A stretch of DNA of 64,000 nucleotides from Lewinellaceae bacterium (GCA_020636025.1 JACJYQ010000001.1:682001-746000); one strand, 5' to 3'. Positions 8,168 to 18,300 are shown, counted from the stretch's first letter. Made by a program: numbers and translations. Notes: generated from the letters alone by a model not told the origin.

Positions 8168-9094
8168 ATGGCAAACAACAACAACTCAAATGTATACGGT
8201 ATAGTCGTAACTGTACTGTTGGTCCTGGCAGCTGGATTAGGCTTCTTTTTCTGGAACAAATCCAAAAAATACCTGGCGGAAAAAGAGAAAATAGAGATGG
8301 AACGACAGGCACTGGAAGCCGAGAAAATGAGGGTAGAAGTGTCCCTGGACAGTTTGTCTAATGCATACTCAGTGCTTAGAACAGAAAATGAAAGTTTGCA
8401 AGGCCGTTTAAACAGCTCAGCTGAATTTGTACAACAAAAGGAAGCTGCTATTCGCCAAATCCGAAATGTAAACGCCAGGGATATTAAAGATCTAAGAAAT
8501 CAGGTTGAGGATCTGAAAAAAATGAAAATTGAACTGGAGACCATAATTACATCTTTGCAGGCAGAAAATGAAGCCCTAAAGAATGAAAATCTTCGACTTA
8601 CAGAAGAAAACACCCAACTGAAAGGCAGCAATACAGAACTGACCGGTCAGGTAGAAGACCTGGCTAAAAAACTCGAAGAGCAAATCAGGAAAACTCAATC
8701 GGCTACATTCAAGGCCACTTCATTTTCAGTCCAACTGGAAAGAAAAGGTTCCCGACTTACGACACGTGCCAAAAAACTGAGGGAGATGTCTGTTAGTTTC
8801 GATTTGGCAGATGTGCCCACAACCTTTCAGGGTGCTCAGAAACTATACTTGGCCATAACAGACGACCAGGGCAACCCAATTGCCAGTAGTAATCCTACGA
8901 AAACAACTGTTTATGCACCTGCAGGAGCTATCGAAATAATTGCCCAGCAGGTAAAAGACGTATTTCTGCAGCAAACGCAAAGGCTTTCATTCAATTACAA
9001 ATTTGATGAGAAGTTAAGAGCTGGAAACTATGTAGTGGGTATCTATTGCGATAAGGGCTTATTGGGTGCCTCAAGTTTCAGACTGGGCAAATAA
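8168..9094 (+). CDS. Membrane-anchored coiled-coil protein
   Basis: From the ATG at 8168 the protein has 308 residues: a short polar N-terminus, one transmembrane helix (VYGIVVTVLLVLAAGLGFFFW, about 8-28), a long heptad-rich coiled coil (about 30-185, glutamate, lysine and leucine rich) and a C-terminal beta-rich domain of about 110 residues ending in GLLGASSFRLGK. It is probably an inner-membrane protein with a large exposed rod. I do not recognise the C-terminal domain. An in-frame ATG at 8126 would add 14 residues without obvious structure; both starts lie downstream of the promoter at 8087. Confidence 0.7.
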   Translation: MANNNNSNVYGIVVTVLLVLAAGLGFFFWNKSKKYLAEKEKIEMERQALEAEKMRVEVSLDSLSNAYSVLRTENESLQGRLNSSAEFVQQKEAAIRQIRNVNARDIKDLRNQVEDLKKMKIELETIITSLQAENEALKNENLRLTEENTQLKGSNTELTGQVEDLAKKLEEQIRKTQSATFKATSFSVQLERKGSRLTTRAKKLREMSVSFDLADVPTTFQGAQKLYLAITDDQGNPIASSNPTKTTVYAPAGAIEIIAQQVKDVFLQQTQRLSFNYKFDEKLRAGNYVVGIYCDKGLLGASSFRLGK

Positions 9095-9129
9095 TCAACA
9101 GAATCACATAAATTTTATACAATAAACAC

Positions 9130-9537
9130 ATGCCGCTGTTTAAGAAATCGAGTAAAGCATACAGTATATTCTATCTGAAATGCCCTAGATGCCATGAAGG
9201 TGAAACCTTTGGAACAGGAAGTTGGTCCTTTGTACGACCATTTGACATGGAAAAAAGATGCTCAAAATGCAATTTGAACTACTTTCCTGAGCCTGGCTAC
9301 TATTATGGAGCTATGTTTATTTCCTATATATGGACCGGGTGGTTTTGCCTGTTATTCATAGCCATATTCAACTGGTTGCTTGGGCTGAGCCAGGCGGTAT
9401 CATTCGGTTTGCTAGGCCTGTTTTTGGTATTGAATTTTGTGTACATCTTCAGGATATCTCGCCTCATGTGGATAAATATCAATGTCAAATACAATCCGCA
9501 TGCCATCAAAAACCACGAAACAGAAAAAGCTGGCTGA
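9130..9537 (+). CDS. DUF983 family membrane protein
   Basis: The 135-residue protein begins with a zinc-ribbon-like part with two CxxC motifs (YLKCPRCHEGETF and KRCSKCNLNYFPEPGYYYGAMF), then has two transmembrane helices (about 66-85 and 92-112). The order CPRCHEG, C-x2-C, EPGYYYGAM is diagnostic for DUF983. The family's function is not established. It follows the coiled-coil gene by 35 bp and may share its transcript. Confidence 0.9.
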   Translation: MPLFKKSSKAYSIFYLKCPRCHEGETFGTGSWSFVRPFDMEKRCSKCNLNYFPEPGYYYGAMFISYIWTGWFCLLFIAIFNWLLGLSQAVSFGLLGLFLVLNFVYIFRISRLMWININVKYNPHAIKNHETEKAG

Positions 9538-9657
9538 GTATTTGCCTTGAACAGGGTAGCGTTGATTTCGTTTAGATTTTCTTAAACTCTTCAAACTTAA
9601 GGCGCAATTAGGCTGTTATTGCGTTATAAGTATTTAGGTATTCACGTTTTCCAAGTA

Positions 9658-12600
9658 ATGGCTATTCGCCCAAAACTACGCGCAAAAATTTCCACACTAT
9701 TACCAGCAACCAATTTGTTGTTGCTCAAACGCTTGTGGCGTACGCTGGAAAATGTGCTTTTCGGTATTGCGGTTTTCTTTATTGCCATTTACTTTCTATT
9801 GCAAATGCCCTCAGTGCAAAACTGGCTGGTACAAAAAGTAACCGGGTATCTGTCTGAAGAGTGGGAAACCAAAGTGTCCATAAAAAGTGTTCAGGTCGAC
9901 TTTTTTGACCATTTGATCCTGGAGCAGTTTTTTATTGAAGATTTTCGTGGTGACACCCTTATTTATGCAGATAACCTGACAGTTGGAATGAAGGGTAATT
10001 TCTTTTCATTTCTGGGAAGTCACATCAAATTCGATGAGATCGGATTATCGGGTGCACGACTGAACATTACCCGGGAAGAGGGCGATCCTAAAAACTCATT
10101 GAATGAATTTATTGCGAAAATATCCGGGGGTGGGGGCAACAATAAAAAAGGCAGGAAAGTCACTTTTGACATTCAAAACCTGCATCTGAATGATGTTTTA
10201 ATTGTTGAAGATGTTGAGACCTATAACAAGAAAAATGCTGCCATAATTGACAGGGAACAACATATTTTTAATATCCCTTCCGGTCAGGTGCGTATTAAAA
10301 ATATTGATCCGGATGACAAATTGATCGACATACAATCCGCCCAGTTTGATGGTGTACAAGTCATTCTGGCCAGTTATGAGCGTGCTGCTACTATAAAAAG
10401 ATTGCCCGAAGCCAAGAAGATTTCTCAAAAGACCAGTATACCTGGAAAGCCCTTGACTTTCAGAGTAGGCAACCTTCTATTGACTAATGGCGAGTTTAAG
10501 ATGGATCGCTTTGATTCGTCGCCGGCTGGGCTTCTCCCACCCGAAGTCATGGATTACGAGCATCTTGACATTAAGGACATCGTTTTGCAGGGGAAAAACC
10601 TTGAATTTAATGATGAATTTAATAGCAATGAGTTTAGGCTAAAGGGAACAATTCAAAACCTGTCAGCAAAAGAGCAATGTGGCTTTGACCTTACCCATGC
10701 AGAAATTGGAGACCTGTATCTGAGCGATAGCATCGCAAGCCTCAATAACATCAGGATCAATACGCCAAATACAACCTTGGGCGATACCATCCAATTTACC
10801 TATTCCGGATACCGCGATTTCAGAAGTTTCGATGACAATGTTTATATGGATATCCGGCTAAAACCTGATTCCAGATTAAGAATTGGAGATCTGAACTTTT
10901 TTGACAAGCACCTGAATAATTCCAGTTTTTTCATCAAAAACGCCAATGAAATTGCTAATTTAAGTGGAGATATCCACGGAACCGTAAACAGGTTAAGGGC
11001 GAATGATCTTAAAATTGGGATCGACAACGACATATTTATCGACTGTAATTTTCGTGGCAATAATTTAAGCACCAATGACGAACCTCAAACATTGAATTTT
11101 GAATTCAAAGAATTGCGGTCCGACCTCAACAGCCTCAACAGAATCATTCCAGATTTCAAACCTCCGCAACAATTCTATAAACTGGGCAGTATCAGATTTA
11201 AGGGTGATTACCAACTATTTGACAGAGTCGATCACGTGTTATTTGGCGATATTGTTTCTGATTTGGGTCCCGGTAGGGTAGATATGCATTTGAACCTTAA
11301 AGAGGGCAGGGAAAAGGCTGTATACAGTGGGGGACTGGAAATGAGGAGTTTTGATATGGAGACCTGGACAGGAGACAGTCAGTTTGGAAGATCAACCTTT
11401 CGGGTAAACATTGCCGAAAACTCTACAGGCCTGACCATTAATACCATAAAAGCAAAGGTTTCGGGAAAAATAGACACACTGTCATACAGAAATTACCAAT
11501 ACAGAGATATCTATTTGAATGGTGCTTTTCGTGAAAAGGTATTTGAAGGTGATTTGCTTTGCAGTGACCCAAACGTTGATTTCACCTTCGATGGCACTCT
11601 GAATTTTAGTGAGGAGATCCCAAAGTTTAGATTTAGCTCCAAAATTAAGCGCCTGGATCTCGGTGTTTTGAATCTTACCGACGATGATATTGTGCTGTTT
11701 GCAGATGTGGAGAATCTGAGTCTCGAAGGGAAGACCATAGATGAAATCACAGGCTCCGCTTCGCTCAAAGATATAAAGGTGTTGCAGGACAGAGAGGATT
11801 GGCATATCATTGATTCTCTTCAGTTTGTGTCGTTTGTACAGCCAAGTGGGAATCGATATTTTGGATTTAATTCCGATGTAGCCAAGTGCGAATTGAGTGG
11901 AATTTTTAATCTGAACAACATCCCGTCACATCTTGCCTTTTTACTTAAAAAGTATCACCCCTCATTTGCCGAACGCCTCCATGTTACAGTACCACCCGAG
12001 GTACTTGATCCAAAGGATAATTATACTTTATCGCTTCAGATTAAGAATTCAAGAGACCTGACAAAATTGTTATCACCGGCTCTGGATACCTTGCGCGACG
12101 TTTCCATTTTTGCCTATGTGAATGCCGTAGAATCGGAATCTCATTTGAGTATAGAAGCGCCACAGATAAAGGTGGATGGCATTACTTTTATTAATCCGGG
12201 ATTCAGCTGGATCTCCAAAAATAATGAAGGCAGCTTCAGATTGAATCTTCCACAAACCTATCTGAACAACAAGCAAAATCTTCCTCCAATTTCATTCGCC
12301 GGTGACCTTGTGAGTGATGAGTTGAATTTCACTCTTGAAGCATCTGAGAGCAATAGTTTGTATTTGGAAAACCTGTTTTTGAAAGGCAAGCTTTCAACTG
12401 TTGATACGCTATGGCAGGTTCAGTTCAACTCCTCCAAAATCGCGATGTTCAGCCAGGAATGGTTGATTGCCGATGACAACTATATCCGCTTTGGCAATGA
12501 ATACATTGACACCAAGAAATTTGAATTTTTCAATGGCGACCAACGAATTTTGCTCGAAGACAACAATAACGGGCGCGGACTTACTTTTTCGCTGACCAAT

Positions 12601-14634
12601 TTCAACTTGATTGAATTGAATCGCTTCCTTGATGAAGAGAGTATTCAATTGCGAGGCAATATCTACGATTTTGACATCACGGTTCGTGATGTTTTCAACA
12701 TGGAAGGACTAGAAGCAGGCTTTCTTACGGATACAGTATTTGTCAATGAACAACCCTATGGCATTCTGCTGAGTAATATTGAAATGGAAGGCCTGGACGA
12801 TCCATTGTACTACAAAATATTCTTACAAAACGATAATAATCAAAGACTTAGGGTGTCCGGGATATGGTTGCCAAATGCCGGACAAGCAATATTTTCAGAC
12901 GATATGGGAGCTACATTGTCAGCCGGTGAGTTGTTTGCGTCGGCAACAATTCGTGACTTCCCATTTGCTGTCCTCGAAACATTCATACCCGAAATATCGA
13001 AAACGGCCGGCTCTCTCGATGCCAACCTGACCGTATCAGGGGCTCCGGATAGGGTAGGGCTGTCCGGACCTGTTTTGGTAAGAGAAGGACAATTTCAGAT
13101 TGATTACCTGAAATCGATGTTTCATTTGCGTGATCAGCAGATCAACATTACAAAAAACAAAATTGAAGTCATTCAGGATACGATTTACGATGCCAGTCAG
13201 CAGCACATGGCCATTGTAAATGGCAGTCTGGAACATGATAACTTCAGCAAGTGGAGAGTGAATTGCGAAATTGAATCTCAGGACAGGTCATTCATGATTA
13301 TGAATACCTCAATTCAAGATAACGAGCTTTATTACGGCCAGGGAATTGGCTATTTCAAGCTCAATATTTCAGGTTCATTTGTCCGCACGAATATGCAGAT
13401 TGATGCCATTACTGGCAGAGATACGCGCTTGTATATTCCACTTTCGGGAACTTCTGATGCGAAAGAGGTTAGTTTTATCACCTTTACAAATGGCAATGTG
13501 CCTCTTGCAAAGGACAAGAACAAAGGAAATTTCACCATTACTGATCTTAAAGGGCTTAATTTCGAGATGAATTTGACGGTTACAGAAGATGCCGAGATTC
13601 AATTGATATTTGACGAGCAGGCAGGTGACATCATAAAGAGTAGGGGAGTGGGCGACATAAAACTCAGCATCAACAGGGAAGGTGAATTCAAAATGTATGG
13701 CGGTTACAGAGTGAGTCGCGGTGAGTACTTGTTTACTTTACTGAATTTTGTCAACAAGCCATTCACAATGATTTCAGGAGGAACTATTAATTGGTTTGGC
13801 AATCCGTACGGCGCTGAATTATCACTGGATGCCACATATGAGCAGAATACATCCGTTTACAACTTCATCAGGGACGAAGTTGAGTTATTAAGTGGCATCA
13901 ATAATCTGAAAGCTGAATCTCAAAAGGCAACCAGGGTAGTGGTTTCTATGCACATAAGTGGCGATTTACTCAAGCCTGATATCACATTTGACTTGGAATT
14001 TCCAAATGCCACAAGCCAGCTTAAAAGCCTGACAGACAACAAGTTAAGGCTTATCAAACAAGATCAGAACGAGCTTTCAAGACAGGTTTTTGGCCTGATT
14101 GTAATGGGTGGATTCCTTCCTGCAAATAGCGGGTTTGTCCAGCCATCCGAGTATGTAGCATCTGCGTTTAATACGGTTACACAGATGATTAGTAATCAGT
14201 TTTCCAGTTACCTGGGCGGTCTGGCTGCCGAATGGTTCAACAAGGACGTGTCGAGCATTGATTTTGATATCATTTACAGCAATTATCAGAATGTATTGTC
14301 TGACCCTGTGTTTACAGGCGCGCACGAATTGCAGGTTCGATTTAAGAGCGGATTTATAAACGACAAGATAACTGTACAGGTGGGTTCTCAGTTTGGTCTG
14401 GGCGGAGGCAATACCAATCTACCTGTATACGACAACGGGTTCCTCGGCGAAGATGTAACTGTGGAGATTAGATTAACGGAGAATAACCAATGGCGCCTTA
14501 AAGTTTACCAGCGCCTGGAGCCTGACATCTCCGGTCAAAGAAGAGATCGTTATGGTGTTGGTTTGAGTTTTCAGAAAGATTATGATTCTTTTGGCGATGT
14601 ATGGAAAGGAGTTGGCAAACGTGTGAAGCAGTAA
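9658..14634 (+). CDS. tamB: TamB-like translocation and assembly module protein (DUF490)
   Basis: The 1658-residue protein has one N-terminal transmembrane helix (about 30-50, ending in LLQMPSVQNWLVQKVTGYL) and then a very long run of beta-strand-rich sequence with no other hydrophobic segment, ending in the conserved DUF490/TamB region (GGYRVSRGEYLFTL, NWFGNPYGAELSL, LRLIKQDQNELSRQVFGLIVMGG and QVGSQFGLGGG). TamB/YhdP-type proteins span the periplasm as a hydrophobic groove, moving phospholipid to, or helping protein insertion in, the outer membrane. ATG 9658 is chosen over a TTG at 9619. The usual Omp85 partner (TamA/TamL) is not in this window. Length agrees with Bacteroidota homologues, which exceed the E. 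coli protein (about 1260). Confidence 0.9.
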   Translation: MAIRPKLRAKISTLLPATNLLLLKRLWRTLENVLFGIAVFFIAIYFLLQMPSVQNWLVQKVTGYLSEEWETKVSIKSVQVDFFDHLILEQFFIEDFRGDTLIYADNLTVGMKGNFFSFLGSHIKFDEIGLSGARLNITREEGDPKNSLNEFIAKISGGGGNNKKGRKVTFDIQNLHLNDVLIVEDVETYNKKNAAIIDREQHIFNIPSGQVRIKNIDPDDKLIDIQSAQFDGVQVILASYERAATIKRLPEAKKISQKTSIPGKPLTFRVGNLLLTNGEFKMDRFDSSPAGLLPPEVMDYEHLDIKDIVLQGKNLEFNDEFNSNEFRLKGTIQNLSAKEQCGFDLTHAEIGDLYLSDSIASLNNIRINTPNTTLGDTIQFTYSGYRDFRSFDDNVYMDIRLKPDSRLRIGDLNFFDKHLNNSSFFIKNANEIANLSGDIHGTVNRLRANDLKIGIDNDIFIDCNFRGNNLSTNDEPQTLNFEFKELRSDLNSLNRIIPDFKPPQQFYKLGSIRFKGDYQLFDRVDHVLFGDIVSDLGPGRVDMHLNLKEGREKAVYSGGLEMRSFDMETWTGDSQFGRSTFRVNIAENSTGLTINTIKAKVSGKIDTLSYRNYQYRDIYLNGAFREKVFEGDLLCSDPNVDFTFDGTLNFSEEIPKFRFSSKIKRLDLGVLNLTDDDIVLFADVENLSLEGKTIDEITGSASLKDIKVLQDREDWHIIDSLQFVSFVQPSGNRYFGFNSDVAKCELSGIFNLNNIPSHLAFLLKKYHPSFAERLHVTVPPEVLDPKDNYTLSLQIKNSRDLTKLLSPALDTLRDVSIFAYVNAVESESHLSIEAPQIKVDGITFINPGFSWISKNNEGSFRLNLPQTYLNNKQNLPPISFAGDLVSDELNFTLEASESNSLYLENLFLKGKLSTVDTLWQVQFNSSKIAMFSQEWLIADDNYIRFGNEYIDTKKFEFFNGDQRILLEDNNNGRGLTFSLTNFNLIELNRFLDEESIQLRGNIYDFDITVRDVFNMEGLEAGFLTDTVFVNEQPYGILLSNIEMEGLDDPLYYKIFLQNDNNQRLRVSGIWLPNAGQAIFSDDMGATLSAGELFASATIRDFPFAVLETFIPEISKTAGSLDANLTVSGAPDRVGLSGPVLVREGQFQIDYLKSMFHLRDQQINITKNKIEVIQDTIYDASQQHMAIVNGSLEHDNFSKWRVNCEIESQDRSFMIMNTSIQDNELYYGQGIGYFKLNISGSFVRTNMQIDAITGRDTRLYIPLSGTSDAKEVSFITFTNGNVPLAKDKNKGNFTITDLKGLNFEMNLTVTEDAEIQLIFDEQAGDIIKSRGVGDIKLSINREGEFKMYGGYRVSRGEYLFTLLNFVNKPFTMISGGTINWFGNPYGAELSLDATYEQNTSVYNFIRDEVELLSGINNLKAESQKATRVVVSMHISGDLLKPDITFDLEFPNATSQLKSLTDNKLRLIKQDQNELSRQVFGLIVMGGFLPANSGFVQPSEYVASAFNTVTQMISNQFSSYLGGLAAEWFNKDVSSIDFDIIYSNYQNVLSDPVFTGAHELQVRFKSGFINDKITVQVGSQFGLGGGNTNLPVYDNGFLGEDVTVEIRLTENNQWRLKVYQRLEPDISGQRRDRYGVGLSFQKDYDSFGDVWKGVGKRVKQ

Positions 14635-14771
14635 ACCACCATATTTATGTTCTATAATTTATATTATGTTAAATAGAATATTTTGGAGATTCTGCTCATA
14701 TGGTGATTCAGTTTCACTTATGGTAAATGGACTCTTTTAATTTCATCTTATGTACTCCTAATCGCTTGTAT

Positions 14772-14779
14772 TACTTTTG
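14772..14779 (+). promoter_or_regulatory. -7 element TACTTTTG
   Basis: The octamer is an exact TAnnTTTG match 30 bp before the decarboxylase ATG, in a 175-bp gap after tamB that shows nothing else. Confidence 0.55.
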
Positions 14780-14809
14780 CAACTCTCTGTTTCCGGATAA
14801 CTCAATTTA

Positions 14810-16210
14810 ATGAAGAACACATACTTCGATCTCGTTGCACAAACATTTGATTTTCCACAAGATGGCTTCAGTCTTAAATCAAACCGACTGTATTTCAATG
14901 ACATCGATATCCACGATCTTATACAGCGCTACGGTTCGCCCCTAAAACTGACTTACCTCCCTAAAATCGGAGAGAAAATTCAGTACGCCCGTAAACTCTT
15001 CAGAGACGCCATTCAGCGATATAATTACAATGGCAAGTATGTATACTGCTACTGTACCAAGAGTTCTCATTTCTCCTTTATCCTGAATGAAGTCCTTGAG
15101 AATGGCACACAACTGGAAACATCTTCGGCATTTGACATAGATCTTATTCTAAAGCTTTATAAACAAGGGAAAATCAACAAAGGGACCACCATCATAAATA
15201 ATGGTTACAAGCCCCTACCCTATGCACAGAAAATTGCCACGCTTATAAATGAAGGATTTAACAATGTAATTCCGGTATGCGACAATGCAAGCGAATTGGC
15301 GCTGTATGAAAAATTAATTGAGAAGCCCAAGTGCAAAATTGGCCTCCGAATGGCCACAGAGGAAGAACCAAATTTTGAATTTTATACATCCCGACTGGGA
15401 ATTCGACAGAGCGATGTTCTTGACTTTTACAAAGAGCAATTAGCCAATAATCCGAAATTTGAGCTAAAAATGCTTCATTTCTTTGTTGATGTGGGCATTA
15501 AAGACACCATATATTATTGGAGTGAGTTAAAAAGAGGTATCAAAACATATTGCGAACTCAAAAAGATTTGTCCTTCACTCACTTGCCTGAATATTGGCGG
15601 CGGATTGCCTATCAGAAATTCCCTGGGTTTTGAATACGATTACGCCTACATGGTAAGTGAAATTGTAAGATTAATCAAAGAGAATTGCGACAGTGAAGGC
15701 GTTCCGGAGCCCGACATTTATTCGGAATTTGGAAAATATACTGTTGGAGAAAGTGGCGCCACTATCTTTTCTGTAATAGGTAAAAAGCAACAAAATGATG
15801 CAGAAGAATGGTACATGCTTGATAATTCCCTGATCAACACCCTACCCGATAGCTGGGGAATAAAGGAGCGATTTATTTTACTGCCAATCAATCACTGGGA
15901 AAAAGAATATCAGCGTGTAAATATTGGTGGCATAAGTTGCGACAACGCAGATTATTACAACTCGGAAGCGCATATCAACCAGGTATACCTGCCTTCATAC
16001 GATGAAAAAACGGAAGAACCCCTGTACATAGGTTTCTTTCATACCGGCGCTTATCAGGAATCATTGAGTGGTTACGGAGGATTAAAGCACTGCTTGTTAC
16101 CAGCACCAAAACATATACTGATTGACAAAAACTACTATGGAGAATTCGTAGATTCTGAAGTATTTAAAGAACAAGATGCAGAATCAATGCTCAAAATACT
16201 AGGGTACTAA
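14810..16210 (+). CDS. Fold-III PLP-dependent arginine decarboxylase, short Bacteroidota type
   Basis: The 466-residue protein matches the short biosynthetic arginine decarboxylase family seen in Bacteroidota, which would make agmatine for polyamine synthesis. The PLP-binding lysine is probably in YCYCTKSSHF (about residue 84), the counterpart of the Y-x-x-K-A motif of diaminopimelate and ornithine decarboxylases. LNIGGGLP is the phosphate-binding glycine loop, and GISCDNADYY is the C-terminal catalytic cysteine region. YSEFGKYTVGESG and FFHTGAYQESLSGYGG are also typical. Diaminopimelate decarboxylase is the main alternative, but length and C-terminus argue against it. No agmatinase or agmatine deiminase gene adjoins it. 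Confidence 0.8.
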   Translation: MKNTYFDLVAQTFDFPQDGFSLKSNRLYFNDIDIHDLIQRYGSPLKLTYLPKIGEKIQYARKLFRDAIQRYNYNGKYVYCYCTKSSHFSFILNEVLENGTQLETSSAFDIDLILKLYKQGKINKGTTIINNGYKPLPYAQKIATLINEGFNNVIPVCDNASELALYEKLIEKPKCKIGLRMATEEEPNFEFYTSRLGIRQSDVLDFYKEQLANNPKFELKMLHFFVDVGIKDTIYYWSELKRGIKTYCELKKICPSLTCLNIGGGLPIRNSLGFEYDYAYMVSEIVRLIKENCDSEGVPEPDIYSEFGKYTVGESGATIFSVIGKKQQNDAEEWYMLDNSLINTLPDSWGIKERFILLPINHWEKEYQRVNIGGISCDNADYYNSEAHINQVYLPSYDEKTEEPLYIGFFHTGAYQESLSGYGGLKHCLLPAPKHILIDKNYYGEFVDSEVFKEQDAESMLKILGY

Positions 16211-16233
16211 TTTACCATTCACCGTTTATAGTT

Positions 16234-16455
16234 CTATTCGTACAGCACGCTTCTCCCCCTTCTGATGTATTTTCTTACGTTGAACCAGAAGGCAAAAAAC
16301 AGGTAAACAACAAGTGGTGATCCCATGCCGATGAAGGAGGTGTAAATAAAATACTTGCGCACCTCTGAAGGTGCAATGTGCATGCGATCCCCCAATTGTT
16401 GACAAACGCCAAATGCGTGTCGCTCCACCAAATCTCTTATCCAATTTTGAAGCAT
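16234..16455 (-). CDS. PspC-domain small membrane protein
   Basis: The protein has 73 residues from ATG 16455. Residues 1-35 (LVERHAFGVCQQLGDRMHI and SEVRKYFIY) match the PspC start (gVCaGLAeyf-like), and a single transmembrane helix follows (FIGMGSPLVVYLFFAFWFNV). It ends in a basic tail. PspC proteins sense inner-membrane stress or toxin-antitoxin-like partners; this form is the minimal domain only. A -7 element at 16479-16486 lies 24 bp upstream, which supports this start over one at 16539. Confidence 0.82.
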   Translation of the reverse strand: MLQNWIRDLVERHAFGVCQQLGDRMHIAPSEVRKYFIYTSFIGMGSPLVVYLFFAFWFNVRKYIRRGRSVLYE

Positions 16456-16478
16456 AGCAAATCCCTTTGATTTATGTA

Positions 16479-16486
16479 CAAAAGTA
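16479..16486 (-). promoter_or_regulatory. -7 element TACTTTTG (minus strand)
   Basis: The minus strand reads TACTTTTG, an exact TAnnTTTG match, 24 bp before the PspC ATG. Confidence 0.6.
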
Positions 16487-16557
16487 CTGAAAATGTGCAG
16501 GTTTTGTCCTGAATATTCATTGTGGGCTATTGAATTCAAAACTTTAACACAAAAGTT

Positions 16558-16577
16558 TTTTCATTCTTGAATGAAAA
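16558..16577. repeat. AT-rich palindrome in a divergent intergenic region
   Basis: TTTTCATTC and GAATGAAAA are a perfect 9-bp inverted repeat with a 2-base spacer. It lies in the 287-bp region between the PspC and transglycosylase genes, which are divergent. A second 8-bp inverted repeat (AAAACTTT/AAAGTTTT) is at 16538-16559. Either could be an operator or a hairpin; no function is shown. Confidence 0.35.
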
Positions 16578-16742
16578 TTTGATTTTTGTCATCCCTTAAT
16601 ACCTAATTAAGCCCCCTACCCCATTTTTTCCGCTTAACAAAGAATATTCACTGTGATAATTCGTTCAGGTTGCTTTTCCCGGACAAGAGTTTTCGTTCGG
16701 TGTTGAGTGACTTTTATTTTTTAATGAAAATACTTCGTGCAA

Positions 16743-18233
16743 ATGCAGGTAAAGTTGATAGTAGGTAGGTTCTGCTTTATTTTTGTTTCTCTGTTTATCT
16801 CATTGGTTTGTCATGCTCAGGTTGATGGGCAAAATGCAGATCTTGAGGATCCAAGCGATACACTTGATATTTTAACACCAAAAGGCGCTCCCGCTCCACA
16901 GCTCACAGATGCTGAACTATTGGAACGAATTTCCACCTTGTCCAGCTGCGTAGATGTTCGCATTAATGGTGTTGTAAAAGGTTACATTAAAACTTACGTA
17001 CAGTATAAAACCGAAAAAGCACAGAATATGTTGGGCAAACGCCTTACCTATTTCCCGCTTTTTGAGGAAAAACTCAAGCAATACGGTGTACCACAGGATT
17101 TGAAATACTTATCTGTGGTAGAATCTGCTCTGAACCCTAAGGCTGTGTCACGAGTTGGTGCAACGGGACTTTGGCAGTTTATGCCTTCCACCGGAGGTGA
17201 ATATGGTCTTAAAACCAGTAGTGCTGTTGAGGATAGAAGCAACCCCGTAAAAAGCACCGATGCAGCTGCGCGGCACCTGCGTGATCTATACAAACAATTT
17301 GACGATTGGGCGCTGGCCCTGGCTGCTTACAACAGCGGAGCCGGAAGAGTTCGGGCTGCGATAAAGCGCTCTGGAAGCCGTAATTTCTGGAAACTGCAAA
17401 ATTTTCTGCCAAAAGAAACCCGAAACTACGTCCCTGCGTTTATCGCAGCAACCTATATCTGTAATTACTTCTGGGCCCATGGTCTAACAGCCAACAATCC
17501 TGATATGGATGAGCAGCTTACAGATTACATTAATGTGTATGAAGGGCTTTCATTCAAAGACATTTCCGATGCAACTGGGGTGTCTGTTCAGGTTATTGAA
17601 GATCTAAATCCCGGATTTAGAAGGAGTTATGTCCCACCAACGACAGATGGGCATTTCGTAATCGTGCCAGCCCGTGTCATGCCTGCTTTTGTACGCTACC
17701 TGAATACAGTTAGCAGTGCCAGAAGCTATAAACTTGAAAATCCGGAGAATTACACAAGCCCGGATGTTGGCGATGGGCGCTACTGGCAAAGCAGTGTAAA
17801 AGTAAAAGAGACCGTAAAAACCGATGATTTCGCCGCACGGCTCGGTCTTTGTGGAGAACACCTGAAATCCTGGAATAATTTGAGTGGAAATTACCTGATC
17901 GCAGGTCAAACACTCAAGCTTTACAGACCTGTATTTGTTCAAAAACACGCTGCTATACGCATTGAGATGCCTGGGTCAGAAAAGACAAGGGTCCAGTCAG
18001 GCTCAGGTAATTCAACTCCGGTGGGTTCCGCCTCACCAGGTAACAAACAACCAGCTTTTCCTGCCCAGGAGGAATCCCCAAAGATTCGTCAGTTCATGTA
18101 TCACACAGTGAAACGAAACGAATCGCTGGAGGATATTGCACGATTGTATTCTACGTCCGTAGAGAGTTTAAAAAAACGCAATAATTGTGAGCATGTAAAG
18201 TTTGGTACTCGGCTGGTTATCAGAGAGTTCTAA
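16743..18233 (+). CDS. MltD-like membrane-bound lytic transglycosylase with LysM
   Basis: The protein has 496 residues from ATG 16743 and a signal peptide (LIVGRFCFIFVSLFISLVCHAQ). The SLT domain (about 85-220) has the catalytic glutamate in LSVVESALNPKA (about residue 125), then GLWQFMPSTGGEYGL and ALAAYNSGAGRVRAAI, all hallmarks of Slt/MltD glycosidases that cleave the MurNAc-GlcNAc bond and form 1,6-anhydro ends. A middle module (about 255-310) looks like a degenerate LysM, and the C-terminus (YHTVKRNESLEDIARLYSTS onward) is a clear LysM. It acts on periplasmic peptidoglycan. A strong terminator follows. Confidence 0.92.
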   Translation: MQVKLIVGRFCFIFVSLFISLVCHAQVDGQNADLEDPSDTLDILTPKGAPAPQLTDAELLERISTLSSCVDVRINGVVKGYIKTYVQYKTEKAQNMLGKRLTYFPLFEEKLKQYGVPQDLKYLSVVESALNPKAVSRVGATGLWQFMPSTGGEYGLKTSSAVEDRSNPVKSTDAAARHLRDLYKQFDDWALALAAYNSGAGRVRAAIKRSGSRNFWKLQNFLPKETRNYVPAFIAATYICNYFWAHGLTANNPDMDEQLTDYINVYEGLSFKDISDATGVSVQVIEDLNPGFRRSYVPPTTDGHFVIVPARVMPAFVRYLNTVSSARSYKLENPENYTSPDVGDGRYWQSSVKVKETVKTDDFAARLGLCGEHLKSWNNLSGNYLIAGQTLKLYRPVFVQKHAAIRIEMPGSEKTRVQSGSGNSTPVGSASPGNKQPAFPAQEESPKIRQFMYHTVKRNESLEDIARLYSTSVESLKKRNNCEHVKFGTRLVIREF

Positions 18234-18254
18234 CAATTATTGTAAAGTATATTT

Positions 18255-18300
18255 AATAAAGGTTCTGAGGAAATTCGCCTCAGAACCTTTATTATTTTTG
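18255..18300 (+). terminator. Rho-independent terminator
   Basis: A perfect 16-bp stem (18255-18270 with 18278-18293) with a 7-base loop is followed by ATTTTTG. It sits 21 bp after the transglycosylase stop and isolates that gene from the response regulator downstream. Confidence 0.92.

Noticed and set aside
13346..13602. Several 60-75-codon frames on both strands within tamB
   Set aside because: They overlap a strongly supported beta-rich TamB frame and resemble nothing known.
16226..16444. Alternative minus-strand frame overlapping the PspC gene
   Set aside because: The PspC frame has clear domain similarity; this one is its shadow.
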